Below, one piece after another: positions 6,931-13,777 of a stretch of 16,787 nucleotides of DNA (within the stretch, counting starts at the first letter, position 1; every line of letters begins with the position of its first letter). The position numbers and the translations under genes are program-made. Location of the stretch: assembly GCA_902797915.1 (NCBI GenBank), contig CADBUK010000112.1, positions 1 through 16,787 on the forward strand. The letters are read 5' to 3'. This stretch comes from Oscillospiraceae bacterium (GTDB lineage Bacteria > Bacillota > Clostridia > Oscillospirales > Acutalibacteraceae). The notes below the pieces were generated by a model, which had not been told where the DNA came from, made no database searches, and saw only the letters and a list, made by a program, of their open reading frames with translations.

Positions 6931-8658
6931 TTAACCGTTAATGTCCTTCATTGTAAACGGGGTGTCGCCGCCTACAAGTCCCATTCCGCTCGGGCCTATG
7001 CTTGTGTTAAGCCCGCTGTAGAACAGGTAGTATTTTCCGCCCGCGTACAGCAGGGAGGAACGGTAAAGCCCCATATTATCCCAGGCGCCCGTGCCTTTCA
7101 GCGGCTTGAAAAGCAGAACGGCTTTTGTGTAATTAACATTATCGGGCGAATATGAATAATAAAGCGACATATGCACCCTGTCATTCTCGGCGGGGTAGTA
7201 AGCGGAAATGCTCATTTCATACCCCTTTGCACTGCGGATTACGTCCAGATGCCAGTGCGCAAGCTCCTTATCGTCATATTCAACCTTGATTTTGCGGATT
7301 TCGCTCCAGCTTTTGCCGTCGCTGCTTTCCCTGTAGTCGATTGAATGTCCCGTGTTCTGATTAATCGCCCACATCTTATACATCCCGTCTTCATAAATCA
7401 GGGCGGGGCTCAGAAAGTCGTAAACATATAATTCGCCCGTAACCATATCCTCTTTTGCGGACCAGTGTACTCCGTCAGAGGTGGTTTTGCGTCTTAACAC
7501 GGTGCGTTTGTTAGGTCTGTCGTAAAACCTCCACCAACATTCAAGCAGCCCCGTGTCCGTGTTGAACACAAGCTCGGTGTCCGAATTGTAAACCTGACCG
7601 CGTTCGTAGTTTTCGGGCTTCGGCTCCAAGGGGTTTGAAAATCCGCTCGGCTCCTCCCAGTTTTTCAGGTCGTTGCTTGCCAGAATGTGCGGGTTTTCCC
7701 ACTGGTCGTCATTGTTTTTGTAAGGTGTAAACGCACACCAGTATTTGTAACCGTTCCAACCGTCTGCAAAGTACTGCACTGACGGGTGGTAGTTGTAAAT
7801 ATCTCCGTATGCGTTAACCATATTCAGCGCCCTTTTTGCGTGGGTGCTTAAAGGCGTAACGCTTACCGTGCACTGCGCCCTCTGCCCGTTCTGCTCGGCG
7901 GTTATGATTGCAAGTCCCGCGCCCTCTGCGCTGACCTTGCCTTTGCTTACCGAGGCGACGCCGCTGTTGCTTGACGTCCAGCGGATTTCCCCGTCCGCGT
8001 TATCAAGCAGGGAGGCAAGGTTTGCCGTGCCGCCACGCTGAAGCTCAACGCTCCCCGTGCTGAACACAAGCGGGTTTTCGGGCGCCGTTACGCATATTCT
8101 TACGGTTTTTGAAGCCTTTTCACACGCGGCGGTAACGTACGCAACGCCCGTGCTTTTTGCTGTAACAATGCCGTCGGCTACCTCTGCAACGTCGGAGTTT
8201 GAGCTGCTCCACGAAATGCCCTCGTTCGCGTTTGCGGGTATTGTTTCGGTAATAAGCTCACAGCTTTCGCCGACTGCCACGGTTTCGCCGTCGCTGCAAA
8301 TATCAAGGTCGGTAACTTTGATTTGCGTTTCGGTTAATTCCTGACTGTCAATGTAAGAGTGTTTAATATATCCCGCCTTGATTTTGCCGTTTTTAACGTA
8401 TTCAATTTCGCACCATTTTTCACTGAGCGCGGAAATCTGTACCTGCCCCGAAACGCCGCCCTTTGAAAAGCCGAGGCTCAGCGGCGCCATTTTAACGGAG
8501 GCCTTTTCAACCGTTGCGGTAAGCGGGGCGCCGACGGGGTGCTTTTGCGAAAAGCTGTCCGCCGCGAAATAGTTTGCGCCGCAAATAATTGCAGCCGCGC
8601 AGATTAACAAAACCGCGGGAATAACTATTCTGTTTTTGCCTTTTTGTTTTTCTTTCAT
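6931..8658 (-). CDS. Membrane-anchored SH3-like/Big_2/beta-propeller protein
   Basis: The 575-residue protein has a basic N-terminus and one membrane anchor (about 11-31), then an SH3-like segment (about 45-105; WCEIEYVKNGKIKAGYI). Two Big_2 Ig-like domains follow (about 112-191 and 197-268), marked by parallel phrases SWSSSNSDVAEV and RWTSSNSGVASV. A C-terminal domain of about 300 residues (277-575) has the look of the five-bladed GH43/GH32-like propeller, with repeated phrases such as ASNDLKNW, SDGVHW, SSDGKSW and GGKYYLFYSG. The position of the usual catalytic Asp in ADPS/V reads YHPSV, so classical GH43 catalysis is doubtful; a binding or altered enzymatic role is possible. Start: ATG 8658 follows TTGAGGAAAAAT; the upstream TTG 8670 would place that ribosome site inside the gene. 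The preceding gene stops 12 bp upstream, forming an operon. Confidence 0.8.
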   Translation of the reverse strand: MKEKQKGKNRIVIPAVLLICAAAIICGANYFAADSFSQKHPVGAPLTATVEKASVKMAPLSLGFSKGGVSGQVQISALSEKWCEIEYVKNGKIKAGYIKHSYIDSQELTETQIKVTDLDICSDGETVAVGESCELITETIPANANEGISWSSSNSDVAEVADGIVTAKSTGVAYVTAACEKASKTVRICVTAPENPLVFSTGSVELQRGGTANLASLLDNADGEIRWTSSNSGVASVSKGKVSAEGAGLAIITAEQNGQRAQCTVSVTPLSTHAKRALNMVNAYGDIYNYHPSVQYFADGWNGYKYWCAFTPYKNNDDQWENPHILASNDLKNWEEPSGFSNPLEPKPENYERGQVYNSDTELVFNTDTGLLECWWRFYDRPNKRTVLRRKTTSDGVHWSAKEDMVTGELYVYDFLSPALIYEDGMYKMWAINQNTGHSIDYRESSDGKSWSEIRKIKVEYDDKELAHWHLDVIRSAKGYEMSISAYYPAENDRVHMSLYYSYSPDNVNYTKAVLLFKPLKGTGAWDNMGLYRSSLLYAGGKYYLFYSGLNTSIGPSGMGLVGGDTPFTMKDING

Positions 8659-8670
8659 ATTTTTCCTCAA

Positions 8671-9927
8671 TCAGAATTTTGCCTGTAATGCAAGGTCGTC
8701 AATCTGCCATTTTCCGTCTGCAAAGGTGTATGTGATTATTGCATATCCCGTGCCGTTTCTGTCCTCTGTTCCTGCGGAATAGGTGTAGGCTGAATTAGTA
8801 AGCTTGTAGGTGTAATTAAAGGTAAGGTCAAGCGTAACTCTCGGCTCGTTCCAGGAGGTCAGGCTCGGCATTTTGTCAAGCTCCTTCGTTAAGCTGATGT
8901 CTGCAATTGCAAAGTCGGAAACGCTTATGTTTTCAACCGCCGCGTAAAGCTCCTGCTCCGTGTTTTTTGAAAGCTCCTCAAAGCCGTTTGCGGCAAAGCT
9001 TTCCGTTATCGGCAGGGAAGCGGGGTCAACCGAGTTTTCAGCCGCTTTGCCTATAAGCGTTGTAAGGTTGCTTTTTGCGGCGTCGTTAAGCTGCTGTAAG
9101 CCGTCGTCTGACAGCGTCAGGTAAATGTAAATTTCCGAGTTCAGCTTGTTGATGTCAATGCTTTCCTCGTATGGCGCGCAGTAACTGTTTTCCGCCGAAA
9201 CGGTGTATGTGCCCGCCAGCATAGGCTCAACGCTGTATTCAAGGTAGGTAAAGCTTCCGCCGTCGGCGGCAGAGGCGGTTTTAACCTCGCAGGCAGTGTC
9301 CGCAAGCTGCTCGCCGTTAATTGATACCGTTGTCTGCCTCGGCGCGTAAATTTTTGCGCGGCAGATAATGTCAAAGGTAATAACCGCGGCGTATTCGTCG
9401 TATTTCCAAAAGCCGTTGTTAATCATCTGAACGGGGAAAATGTATTGCTCCGCAACCTCTCCCGCACCGTCTTCGGACGTGCAGACGCAGGTTACAAGCA
9501 TATTCTGAAAGTCGCCGTCGGGCGCGCCGTATTTTTCAACCCTGAAATCCTTAACCTCGCCGCTGCAAATCTTAATCAGCTCGGGATTTGCTTCGCAGGC
9601 GGCAACAAATTCGTCCCTGCCGAAATCGGCAAAGCGTTTGCCCTCGGATTTATCGTAAACGCTGCCGTAATCCTTGTTGATTACCGCCTCAACATATTGC
9701 TTTGCAAGGCGTTCGGGGTTGTATTTCGCAAAGAATATCGGAGCCGCAAGCACAAGCGCCGCAGCCGCAATAAGCGCAATAATAACCCCTGCCGCGATGT
9801 TCAGGCGTTTTTCTTTCTTACGCTTTTCCTGCTTCTTTTTTTCTTTCTGTTCGGCGTTAGGGCGCTCGGTTTCAAGCCTCTTGCCCTGCTCAAACATATC
9901 AAAATTAAAGTCGTTTTTGTTTTCCAT
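8671..9927 (-). CDS. Membrane-anchored protein, possibly TcaA/YvbJ-like
   Basis: The 418-residue protein has a charged cytoplasmic N-terminus with a Lys/Glu-rich stretch (about 25-41), one membrane segment (43-67) and a large extracytoplasmic part. The first outer region (PERLAKQYVEAVINKDYGSVYD, described here in parts) resembles the starts of NTF2-like or DUF4878-like domains. A middle beta-rich part contains TVSINGEQ and GTYTVSAENSY, like PEGA or TcaA repeats. The C-terminus ends in an NTF2-like phrase, ITYTFADGKWQIDD. This order recalls TcaA/YvbJ, but there is no N-terminal zinc ribbon, so the assignment is tentative. GTGAGG lies 6 bases before ATG. It is the first gene of the operon with the propeller protein, which suggests a shared wall or envelope task. 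Confidence 0.7.
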   Translation of the reverse strand: MENKNDFNFDMFEQGKRLETERPNAEQKEKKKQEKRKKEKRLNIAAGVIIALIAAAALVLAAPIFFAKYNPERLAKQYVEAVINKDYGSVYDKSEGKRFADFGRDEFVAACEANPELIKICSGEVKDFRVEKYGAPDGDFQNMLVTCVCTSEDGAGEVAEQYIFPVQMINNGFWKYDEYAAVITFDIICRAKIYAPRQTTVSINGEQLADTACEVKTASAADGGSFTYLEYSVEPMLAGTYTVSAENSYCAPYEESIDINKLNSEIYIYLTLSDDGLQQLNDAAKSNLTTLIGKAAENSVDPASLPITESFAANGFEELSKNTEQELYAAVENISVSDFAIADISLTKELDKMPSLTSWNEPRVTLDLTFNYTYKLTNSAYTYSAGTEDRNGTGYAIITYTFADGKWQIDDLALQAKF

Positions 9928-9964
9928 ATTGCCTCACTGTATGATTGCGAATAGTACAGTTAAC

Positions 9965-9993
9965 AAAATATCACAATTGCTAATAAGTGTCAA
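9965..9993 (-). promoter_or_regulatory. Promoter of the TcaA-like/propeller operon
   Basis: A perfect TTGACA (9988-9993) and TATTTT (9965-9970) are 17 bases apart on the minus strand. The predicted leader is about 30 bases. The 248-bp gap 9928-10175 also holds the divergent promoter at 10095-10123; the AT-rich bases between them show no other clear element. Confidence 0.65.
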
Positions 9994-10094
9994 TAAAATT
10001 ACCATTTTAAATTGTTAAATAACTTTTAATTTTCGCGGTTACAAACTGCATAAAATTTTTTACAAAAAAATTACAAAAATATCTGTTTTGCTTA

Positions 10095-10123
10095 TTGATA
10101 TTACAATTCGGTAAATGTATAAT
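10095..10123 (+). promoter_or_regulatory. Promoter of the DUF6472/deacetylase/SecB-like operon
   Basis: TTGATA (10095-10100) and TATAAT (10118-10123) lie 17 bases apart. Transcription should start near 10130, leaving a leader of about 45 bases that contains two very short ATG frames (10158 and 10166). Confidence 0.75.
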
Positions 10124-10175
10124 AGCATATAGATTTAACAGAAAAGTAATTTTGTTTATGGCGAGATGAAAAAAT

Positions 10176-10358
10176 TTGGAGATTTTGTGTGAAAATTGCC
10201 GCTGGCTTTCTTATGATGAGGAAAGCGAGGAGGAGTTTTGCAATTTGCAGCTTGATGAGGACGAATATATTCGTCTTTTACAGGAGTCGTCGTCAAACGG
10301 CTGCAAATATTTTTGCCCCGACGGAGGGGAATATGAAATAACACGGAGGCAGAATTGA
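10176..10358 (+). CDS. Small cysteine-rich protein, DUF6472-like
   Basis: The 60-residue acidic protein has Cys5-x2-Cys8, Cys22 and Cys43-x3-Cys47, plus the phrase LDEDEYIRLLQ. This matches my memory of DUF6472, a small Clostridia family of unknown function; metal binding is plausible but unproven. The start is odd. No in-frame ATG exists, so a TTG at 10176 (or TTG 10185, four bases after GGAG) must be used. A nearby ATG at 10166 would enter this frame if the A6 run at 10169-10174 were one base shorter, giving a start MKNLEILCENC. The stop TGA shares a base with the ATG of the deacetylase gene, so the two are translationally coupled. A role related to the envelope genes is only inferred from position. 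Confidence 0.7.
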   Translation: MEILCENCRWLSYDEESEEEFCNLQLDEDEYIRLLQESSSNGCKYFCPDGGEYEITRRQN

Positions 10359-11797
10359 TGTATAAAAGCATTGAAAACAGAAGCAGCTTAAACAAAGCAG
10401 CCATTGCTTTTGTAGTGCTTTCTGTTATCATATCAATTTTTGCCTTGAAATACAGCAGTAATTCGCAGCCTGCCAACGCAAACGCCGATGATTCAAGAAT
10501 AGTGCTCGGGCTTAATCAGGTTTACACCTTCCCGCTTGACGAGGGGGAAAGTAAAAGCTTTAAAAGCTATGACACAAAGGTTGTAAAGGTTGACCATAAC
10601 GGCAAGATTACCGCCGTGGCAAAGGGCAACGCGGTTATAAAGGCGGGCAGCAAGCGTTATAAAATAACCGTTGACGAAGAGCCGACCGCAATTTCGTTTT
10701 CCGACGAGTATTTTTCACTCGGTACGGGCGAGGTTGCAAACCTCAGCCTTAACGTTGAGGGAAGCGGCTGCAACGTGGGTTATACATACGAGTGCTCCGA
10801 AAGCGGAATTGCCGATATTGATTCAAACGGCAGTGTAGAGGGCGTTGCGGCAGGCACGACAACGGTTACCGTAACCAGTTATAACGGGCTTACGGCAACC
10901 TGTTCGTTAAAGGTCGGCTTTGCGCCTGAGGCGGTTCAGTTTGATTCGGACAGCATTAAGCTTTACCTCGGCAAAAGCGAAACCGTTGCGCCGAAGGTTA
11001 TGTACGGTATTTCAAGGTATCTTAAACTTACAAGCGATAATGAGGCGGTAATCAAGGCTGACGGCAGACAGTTTGTTGCCGTTGCGGAGGGCACTGCCAA
11101 CATCACGGCGGAAACGTATAACGGGCTTACCGCAACCTGCGCCGTTACGGTTTACGATTTCCCGTTTTATATCAGACCCGATTTGGACCCGAATAAGCCT
11201 ATGATTGCGCTTTCGTTTGACGACGGTCCGAATGCGGAAACTACAAATCAGATTCTTGACGCGCTGGAGCAGAACGGCGGCTCGGCAACCTTCTTTATGG
11301 TAGGTCAGCGCCTCGGCTACAGCGGCAACGAAAAATGCGCTCAGCGTATGGTTCAGCTCGGCTGTCAGCTCGGCAACCACACCTATTACCACGACCATTA
11401 CGGCGAGGACGTAACCGCTGACGACATCAGATGGGGTATTGACGCCATCAAGGAGGCAACGGGTTATGAGCCCACCGCCTTCAGACCTACGGGCGGCTAT
11501 ATTTCTGACACGATTAAGGATAACGCAAACGCCCCGATTTTCATCTGGAGTGTTGATACTAACGACTGGAAAAAGAAATACAGGGACGCAACGCTTCTTT
11601 ATAATTATGTGCTTTATGCCGCGGGGGACGGCGATATTCTGTTAATGCACGACATTTATTCCACAACTGCACAGGCGGTTGAGTGGTTCGTGCCCGAGCT
11701 CGTTAACAGGGGCTATCAGATTGTTAATATTGCAGAGCTTGCCTACTATAAGGGTGTAACGCTTGAAAACGGCGAGGTTTATTATTCATTCAATTAA
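10358..11797 (+). CDS. Polysaccharide deacetylase (CE4) with Big_2 domains
   Basis: The 479-residue protein has an N-terminal membrane anchor or uncleaved signal (about 13-30), three Ig-like Big_2-type modules (about 46-105, 108-187, 190-266; the last two contain the same SYNGLTATC/TYNGLTATC phrase), and a C-terminal NodB/CE4 deacetylase domain. Motifs: SFDDGP (286-291), metal pair HTYYH (341-345), RPTGG (376-380; usual RPPxG, the second Pro is Thr), DTNDW (400-404) and LLMHD with His431. These enzymes remove acetyl groups from N-acetylglucosamine in peptidoglycan or other surface glycans. All key metal and catalytic residues are present, so activity is likely. I chose ATG 10358 rather than TTG 10355 because GGAGG is 8 bases upstream. 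The SecB-like gene follows after 12 bp. Confidence 0.92.
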   Translation: MYKSIENRSSLNKAAIAFVVLSVIISIFALKYSSNSQPANANADDSRIVLGLNQVYTFPLDEGESKSFKSYDTKVVKVDHNGKITAVAKGNAVIKAGSKRYKITVDEEPTAISFSDEYFSLGTGEVANLSLNVEGSGCNVGYTYECSESGIADIDSNGSVEGVAAGTTTVTVTSYNGLTATCSLKVGFAPEAVQFDSDSIKLYLGKSETVAPKVMYGISRYLKLTSDNEAVIKADGRQFVAVAEGTANITAETYNGLTATCAVTVYDFPFYIRPDLDPNKPMIALSFDDGPNAETTNQILDALEQNGGSATFFMVGQRLGYSGNEKCAQRMVQLGCQLGNHTYYHDHYGEDVTADDIRWGIDAIKEATGYEPTAFRPTGGYISDTIKDNANAPIFIWSVDTNDWKKKYRDATLLYNYVLYAAGDGDILLMHDIYSTTAQAVEWFVPELVNRGYQIVNIAELAYYKGVTLENGEVYYSFN

Positions 11798-11809
11798 GGA
11801 GTGTAAAAA

Positions 11810-12214
11810 ATGGTAGAATTAAAGGGTTACAAGGTTAATAAGGCTGAGATTGAAAGCAAGGTTAAACCGGGCACTCAGCTTAAACTGCAAAATCAGGTTA
11901 AGTATAACGTAAATTACATCGACTCCGAAAATAAGTGCATCGGTATTCTTGATTTCAGAATTACCGACGCGGACTTAAATCCCTTTGAGGTTAAAATCGA
12001 AATGGTTGCCGAATTCTCCTTCGGCGCCGATGATGAAAAGCCGGACATTCATACGCAGTCCTTTGACCAGCTTTTCCCGTTTCTCAGAATGGTTATCTGC
12101 AACCTTACCACTTTAACGGGTATGCCGGGGCTTATGATTCCGATTATGCATCTTAACAAGGACACCGTTTCGGTAAACAGCCCCGCAGATAAGGAAACAA
12201 GTCTGCTCAATTAA
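11810..12214 (+). CDS. SecB-like fold protein
   Basis: The 134-residue cytoplasmic protein has no signal or membrane segment. A predicted beta-rich N-terminal half is followed by SFDQLFPFLRMVICNLTTLTG (quoted to Gly; about 85-105), then MPGLMIPIMHLN. This resembles the helix and loop of SecB (LFPYARE-x-I-x-LxxxGGFPxLxLxPIN), although the proline-rich end is altered. SecB is an export chaperone common in Proteobacteria and generally absent from Firmicutes. SecB-like relatives (including DUF1149 and toxin-antitoxin chaperones) occur in some Gram-positives. A clear AAGGAG site lies before ATG, and the gene is 12 bp after the deacetylase gene in the same operon. A chaperone role for exported envelope proteins is a reasonable inference; no toxin-antitoxin pair is seen here. 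Confidence 0.6.
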   Translation: MVELKGYKVNKAEIESKVKPGTQLKLQNQVKYNVNYIDSENKCIGILDFRITDADLNPFEVKIEMVAEFSFGADDEKPDIHTQSFDQLFPFLRMVICNLTTLTGMPGLMIPIMHLNKDTVSVNSPADKETSLLN

Positions 12215-12222
12215 AATATTTG

Positions 12223-12251
12223 TTGACTTAGGTAAAATAATATTATATAAT
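12223..12251 (+). promoter_or_regulatory. purA: purA promoter
   Basis: TTGACT (12223-12228) and TATAAT (12246-12251) lie 17 bases apart. The start should be near 12257-12258, only two or three bases before the terminator-like hairpin at 12260-12288. No other convincing promoter exists between that hairpin and purA. Confidence 0.8.
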
Positions 12252-12259
12252 TAGGCAAG

Positions 12260-12295
12260 GGAACAGAAGCTCTCCGAGTTTCTGTTCCTGTTTTT
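12260..12295 (+). terminator. Terminator-like hairpin in the purA leader
   Basis: A 13-bp stem (one G-U pair) joins GGAACAGAAGCTC (12260-12272) to GAGTTTCTGTTCC (12276-12288) with loop TCC, followed by TGTTTTT. It ends the deacetylase/SecB-like transcript, but it also lies at the 5' end of the purA transcript, so it may act as an attenuator or a 5' stabilising hairpin. Its right arm (TTCCTG, 12285-12290) could instead pair with the purA ribosome site CAGGAG (12316-12321). Confidence 0.75.
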
Positions 12296-12332
12296 ATGTT
12301 GTAATTTCTTTTTTACAGGAGAATGGTTAGTT

Positions 12333-13613
12333 ATGGTTAAAGCAATAGTAGGCGCCAACTGGGGCGACGAAGGCAAGGGCAAAATTACCGATATGTTTGC
12401 GCAGCAGGCGGATATCGTTATTCGTTTTCAGGGCGGCGCAAATGCGGGACACACAATTATTAACGAGCACGGACGCTTTGCGCTTCATCTTATGCCGAGC
12501 GGCGTTTGCAGCGAAAACACAGTATGCATTATCGGCAACGGCGTTGCGCTTGATATTAACAAGTTCATCAATGAGCTTGAGGACGTTAAAAAGGCGGGGC
12601 TTAACCCCAAGCTACTTGTTTCCGAGCGCTGCCAGATTTTAATGCCCTACCACATCAAGCTTGATGAGTATGAGGAGGAGCGTCTCGGCAAAGCCGCCTT
12701 CGGCTCAACAAAAAGCGGTATTGCTCCGTTCTTCTCGGATAAATATGCAAAAATCGGCATTCAGGTTAACGAGCTGTTTGACGATGAAACCCTGCGCGCA
12801 AAGCTCAAGAATATCTGCACGCTTAAAAACCTTACGCTTAAATATGTGTATAATAAGCCCCTGCTTGATGAGGATGAGCTTTTTGCAACATGCGTTGATT
12901 ACAGGGAAAAGATTGCCCCCTATGTTTGCGACACTCATACCTATATCCAGAACGCTCTGCGCGAGGGTAAGGAGATTTTGCTTGAGGGTCAGCTCGGCAC
13001 ACTTAAGGACCCCGATTTCGGCATCTACCCGATGGTTACTTCGTCCTCAACCCTTGCGGGCTACGGTTGCGTAGGCGCGGGCATTCCCGCAAATCAGATT
13101 AAGGACATTATCGTCGTAACAAAAGCTTATTCCAGCGCGGTTGGCGCGGGCGAATTTGTTTCTGAAATTCTTGATGAGGAGGAAGCGCAGGAGCTTCGTA
13201 TCCACGGCGGCGATAAGGGCGAATTCGGCGCAACAACGGGCAGACCGCGCCGCGTAGGCTGGTTTGACTGCGTTGCAACCCGCTACGGCGTTGAGTGCCA
13301 GGGCGCAACTCAGGTTGTTATGACAGCGCTTGACTGCCTTTCTTATCTTGAGGAAATCAAGGTTTGCACGGGTTATGAGGTTGACGGTAAGGTTATTGAT
13401 TATTTCCCGACAACACCAACGCTTAAAAAGTGCAAGCCCGTGCTTAAAACTATGAAGGGCTGGCATTGCGATATCCGCGGTATCAGAAATTATGACGAGC
13501 TGCCGCAGGAAACCCGCGATTATGTTGAGTTCATTGAAAAGCAAATCGGCTTCCCGATTACAATGGTTTCCAACGGCCCCGAGCGCGAGGCAATCATTTA
13601 CCGCAATAAATAA
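12333..13613 (+). CDS. purA: Adenylosuccinate synthetase
   Basis: The 426-residue protein has the usual length. It joins IMP and aspartate using GTP, the first step from IMP to AMP, in the cytoplasm. Motifs: WGDEGKGK (10-17), the GTP/IMP loop QGGANAGHT with His40, HLMPSGV (52-58), and FGATTGRPRRVGWFD. Two regions differ from the common bacterial form: GTTxRGIGPAY is GSTKSGIAPFF, and EGAQGxLLDxDxGTYPFVTSS is EGQLGTLKDPDFGIYPMVTSS. Both regions border the IMP and Mg-GTP site, so this looks like a divergent subgroup with altered substrate contacts, but it is complete and in frame. The ribosome site AGGAG lies 11 bases before the ATG, a rather long gap. purB is not in the window. Confidence 0.95.
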   Translation: MVKAIVGANWGDEGKGKITDMFAQQADIVIRFQGGANAGHTIINEHGRFALHLMPSGVCSENTVCIIGNGVALDINKFINELEDVKKAGLNPKLLVSERCQILMPYHIKLDEYEEERLGKAAFGSTKSGIAPFFSDKYAKIGIQVNELFDDETLRAKLKNICTLKNLTLKYVYNKPLLDEDELFATCVDYREKIAPYVCDTHTYIQNALREGKEILLEGQLGTLKDPDFGIYPMVTSSSTLAGYGCVGAGIPANQIKDIIVVTKAYSSAVGAGEFVSEILDEEEAQELRIHGGDKGEFGATTGRPRRVGWFDCVATRYGVECQGATQVVMTALDCLSYLEEIKVCTGYEVDGKVIDYFPTTPTLKKCKPVLKTMKGWHCDIRGIRNYDELPQETRDYVEFIEKQIGFPITMVSNGPEREAIIYRNK

Positions 13614-13628
13614 AAATATAACTGTTAA

Positions 13629-13659
13629 CGGGAGGGCACTTGTGCCCTCCCGTTTTTTT
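13629..13659 (+). terminator. purA terminator
   Basis: A GC-rich stem pairs CGGGAGGGCA (13629-13638) with TGCCCTCCCG (13643-13652) around CTTG and is followed by TTTTTTT (13653-13659). It is an efficient-looking plus-strand intrinsic terminator. Confidence 0.93.
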
Positions 13660-13672
13660 AACGACACAGTGG

Positions 13673-13693
13673 TACAGGGGACGGTTCTCTGTA
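13673..13693. repeat. REP-like imperfect palindrome
   Basis: TACAGGGGA and TTCTCTGTA form an imperfect palindrome (TACAG and CTGTA perfect at the ends) around CGGT. The phrase GGGGACGGTTCTCTGT looks like dispersed REP-type sequences that I recall near IS200-like/RAYT transposases in Clostridia. No transposase is present here. It lies just after the purA terminator and before the guaA promoter. Confidence 0.4.
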
Positions 13694-13719
13694 TCGCATT
13701 TTTTATGCAAAATTCCCTA

Positions 13720-13748
13720 TTGAAAAAGGGGCGGCAAAAGAATATAAT
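13720..13748 (+). promoter_or_regulatory. guaA: guaA promoter
   Basis: TTGAAA (13720-13725) and TATAAT (13743-13748) lie 17 bases apart. The leader is about 25 bases and carries AGGAGGG (13764-13770). I saw no purine riboswitch core in it. Confidence 0.8.
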
Positions 13749-13777
13749 AAAACCATATTTTTCAGGAGGGTTTGCGG

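Noticed and set aside
9445..9954. 169-codon plus-strand frame antisense to the TcaA-like gene
   Set aside because: No ribosome site or motif; low-complexity Lys/Arg/Phe-rich product mirroring the Lys-rich region on the other strand.
13653..13777. Purine riboswitch before guaA
   Set aside because: The leader after the promoter is about 25 bases and no aptamer core pairing could be found.
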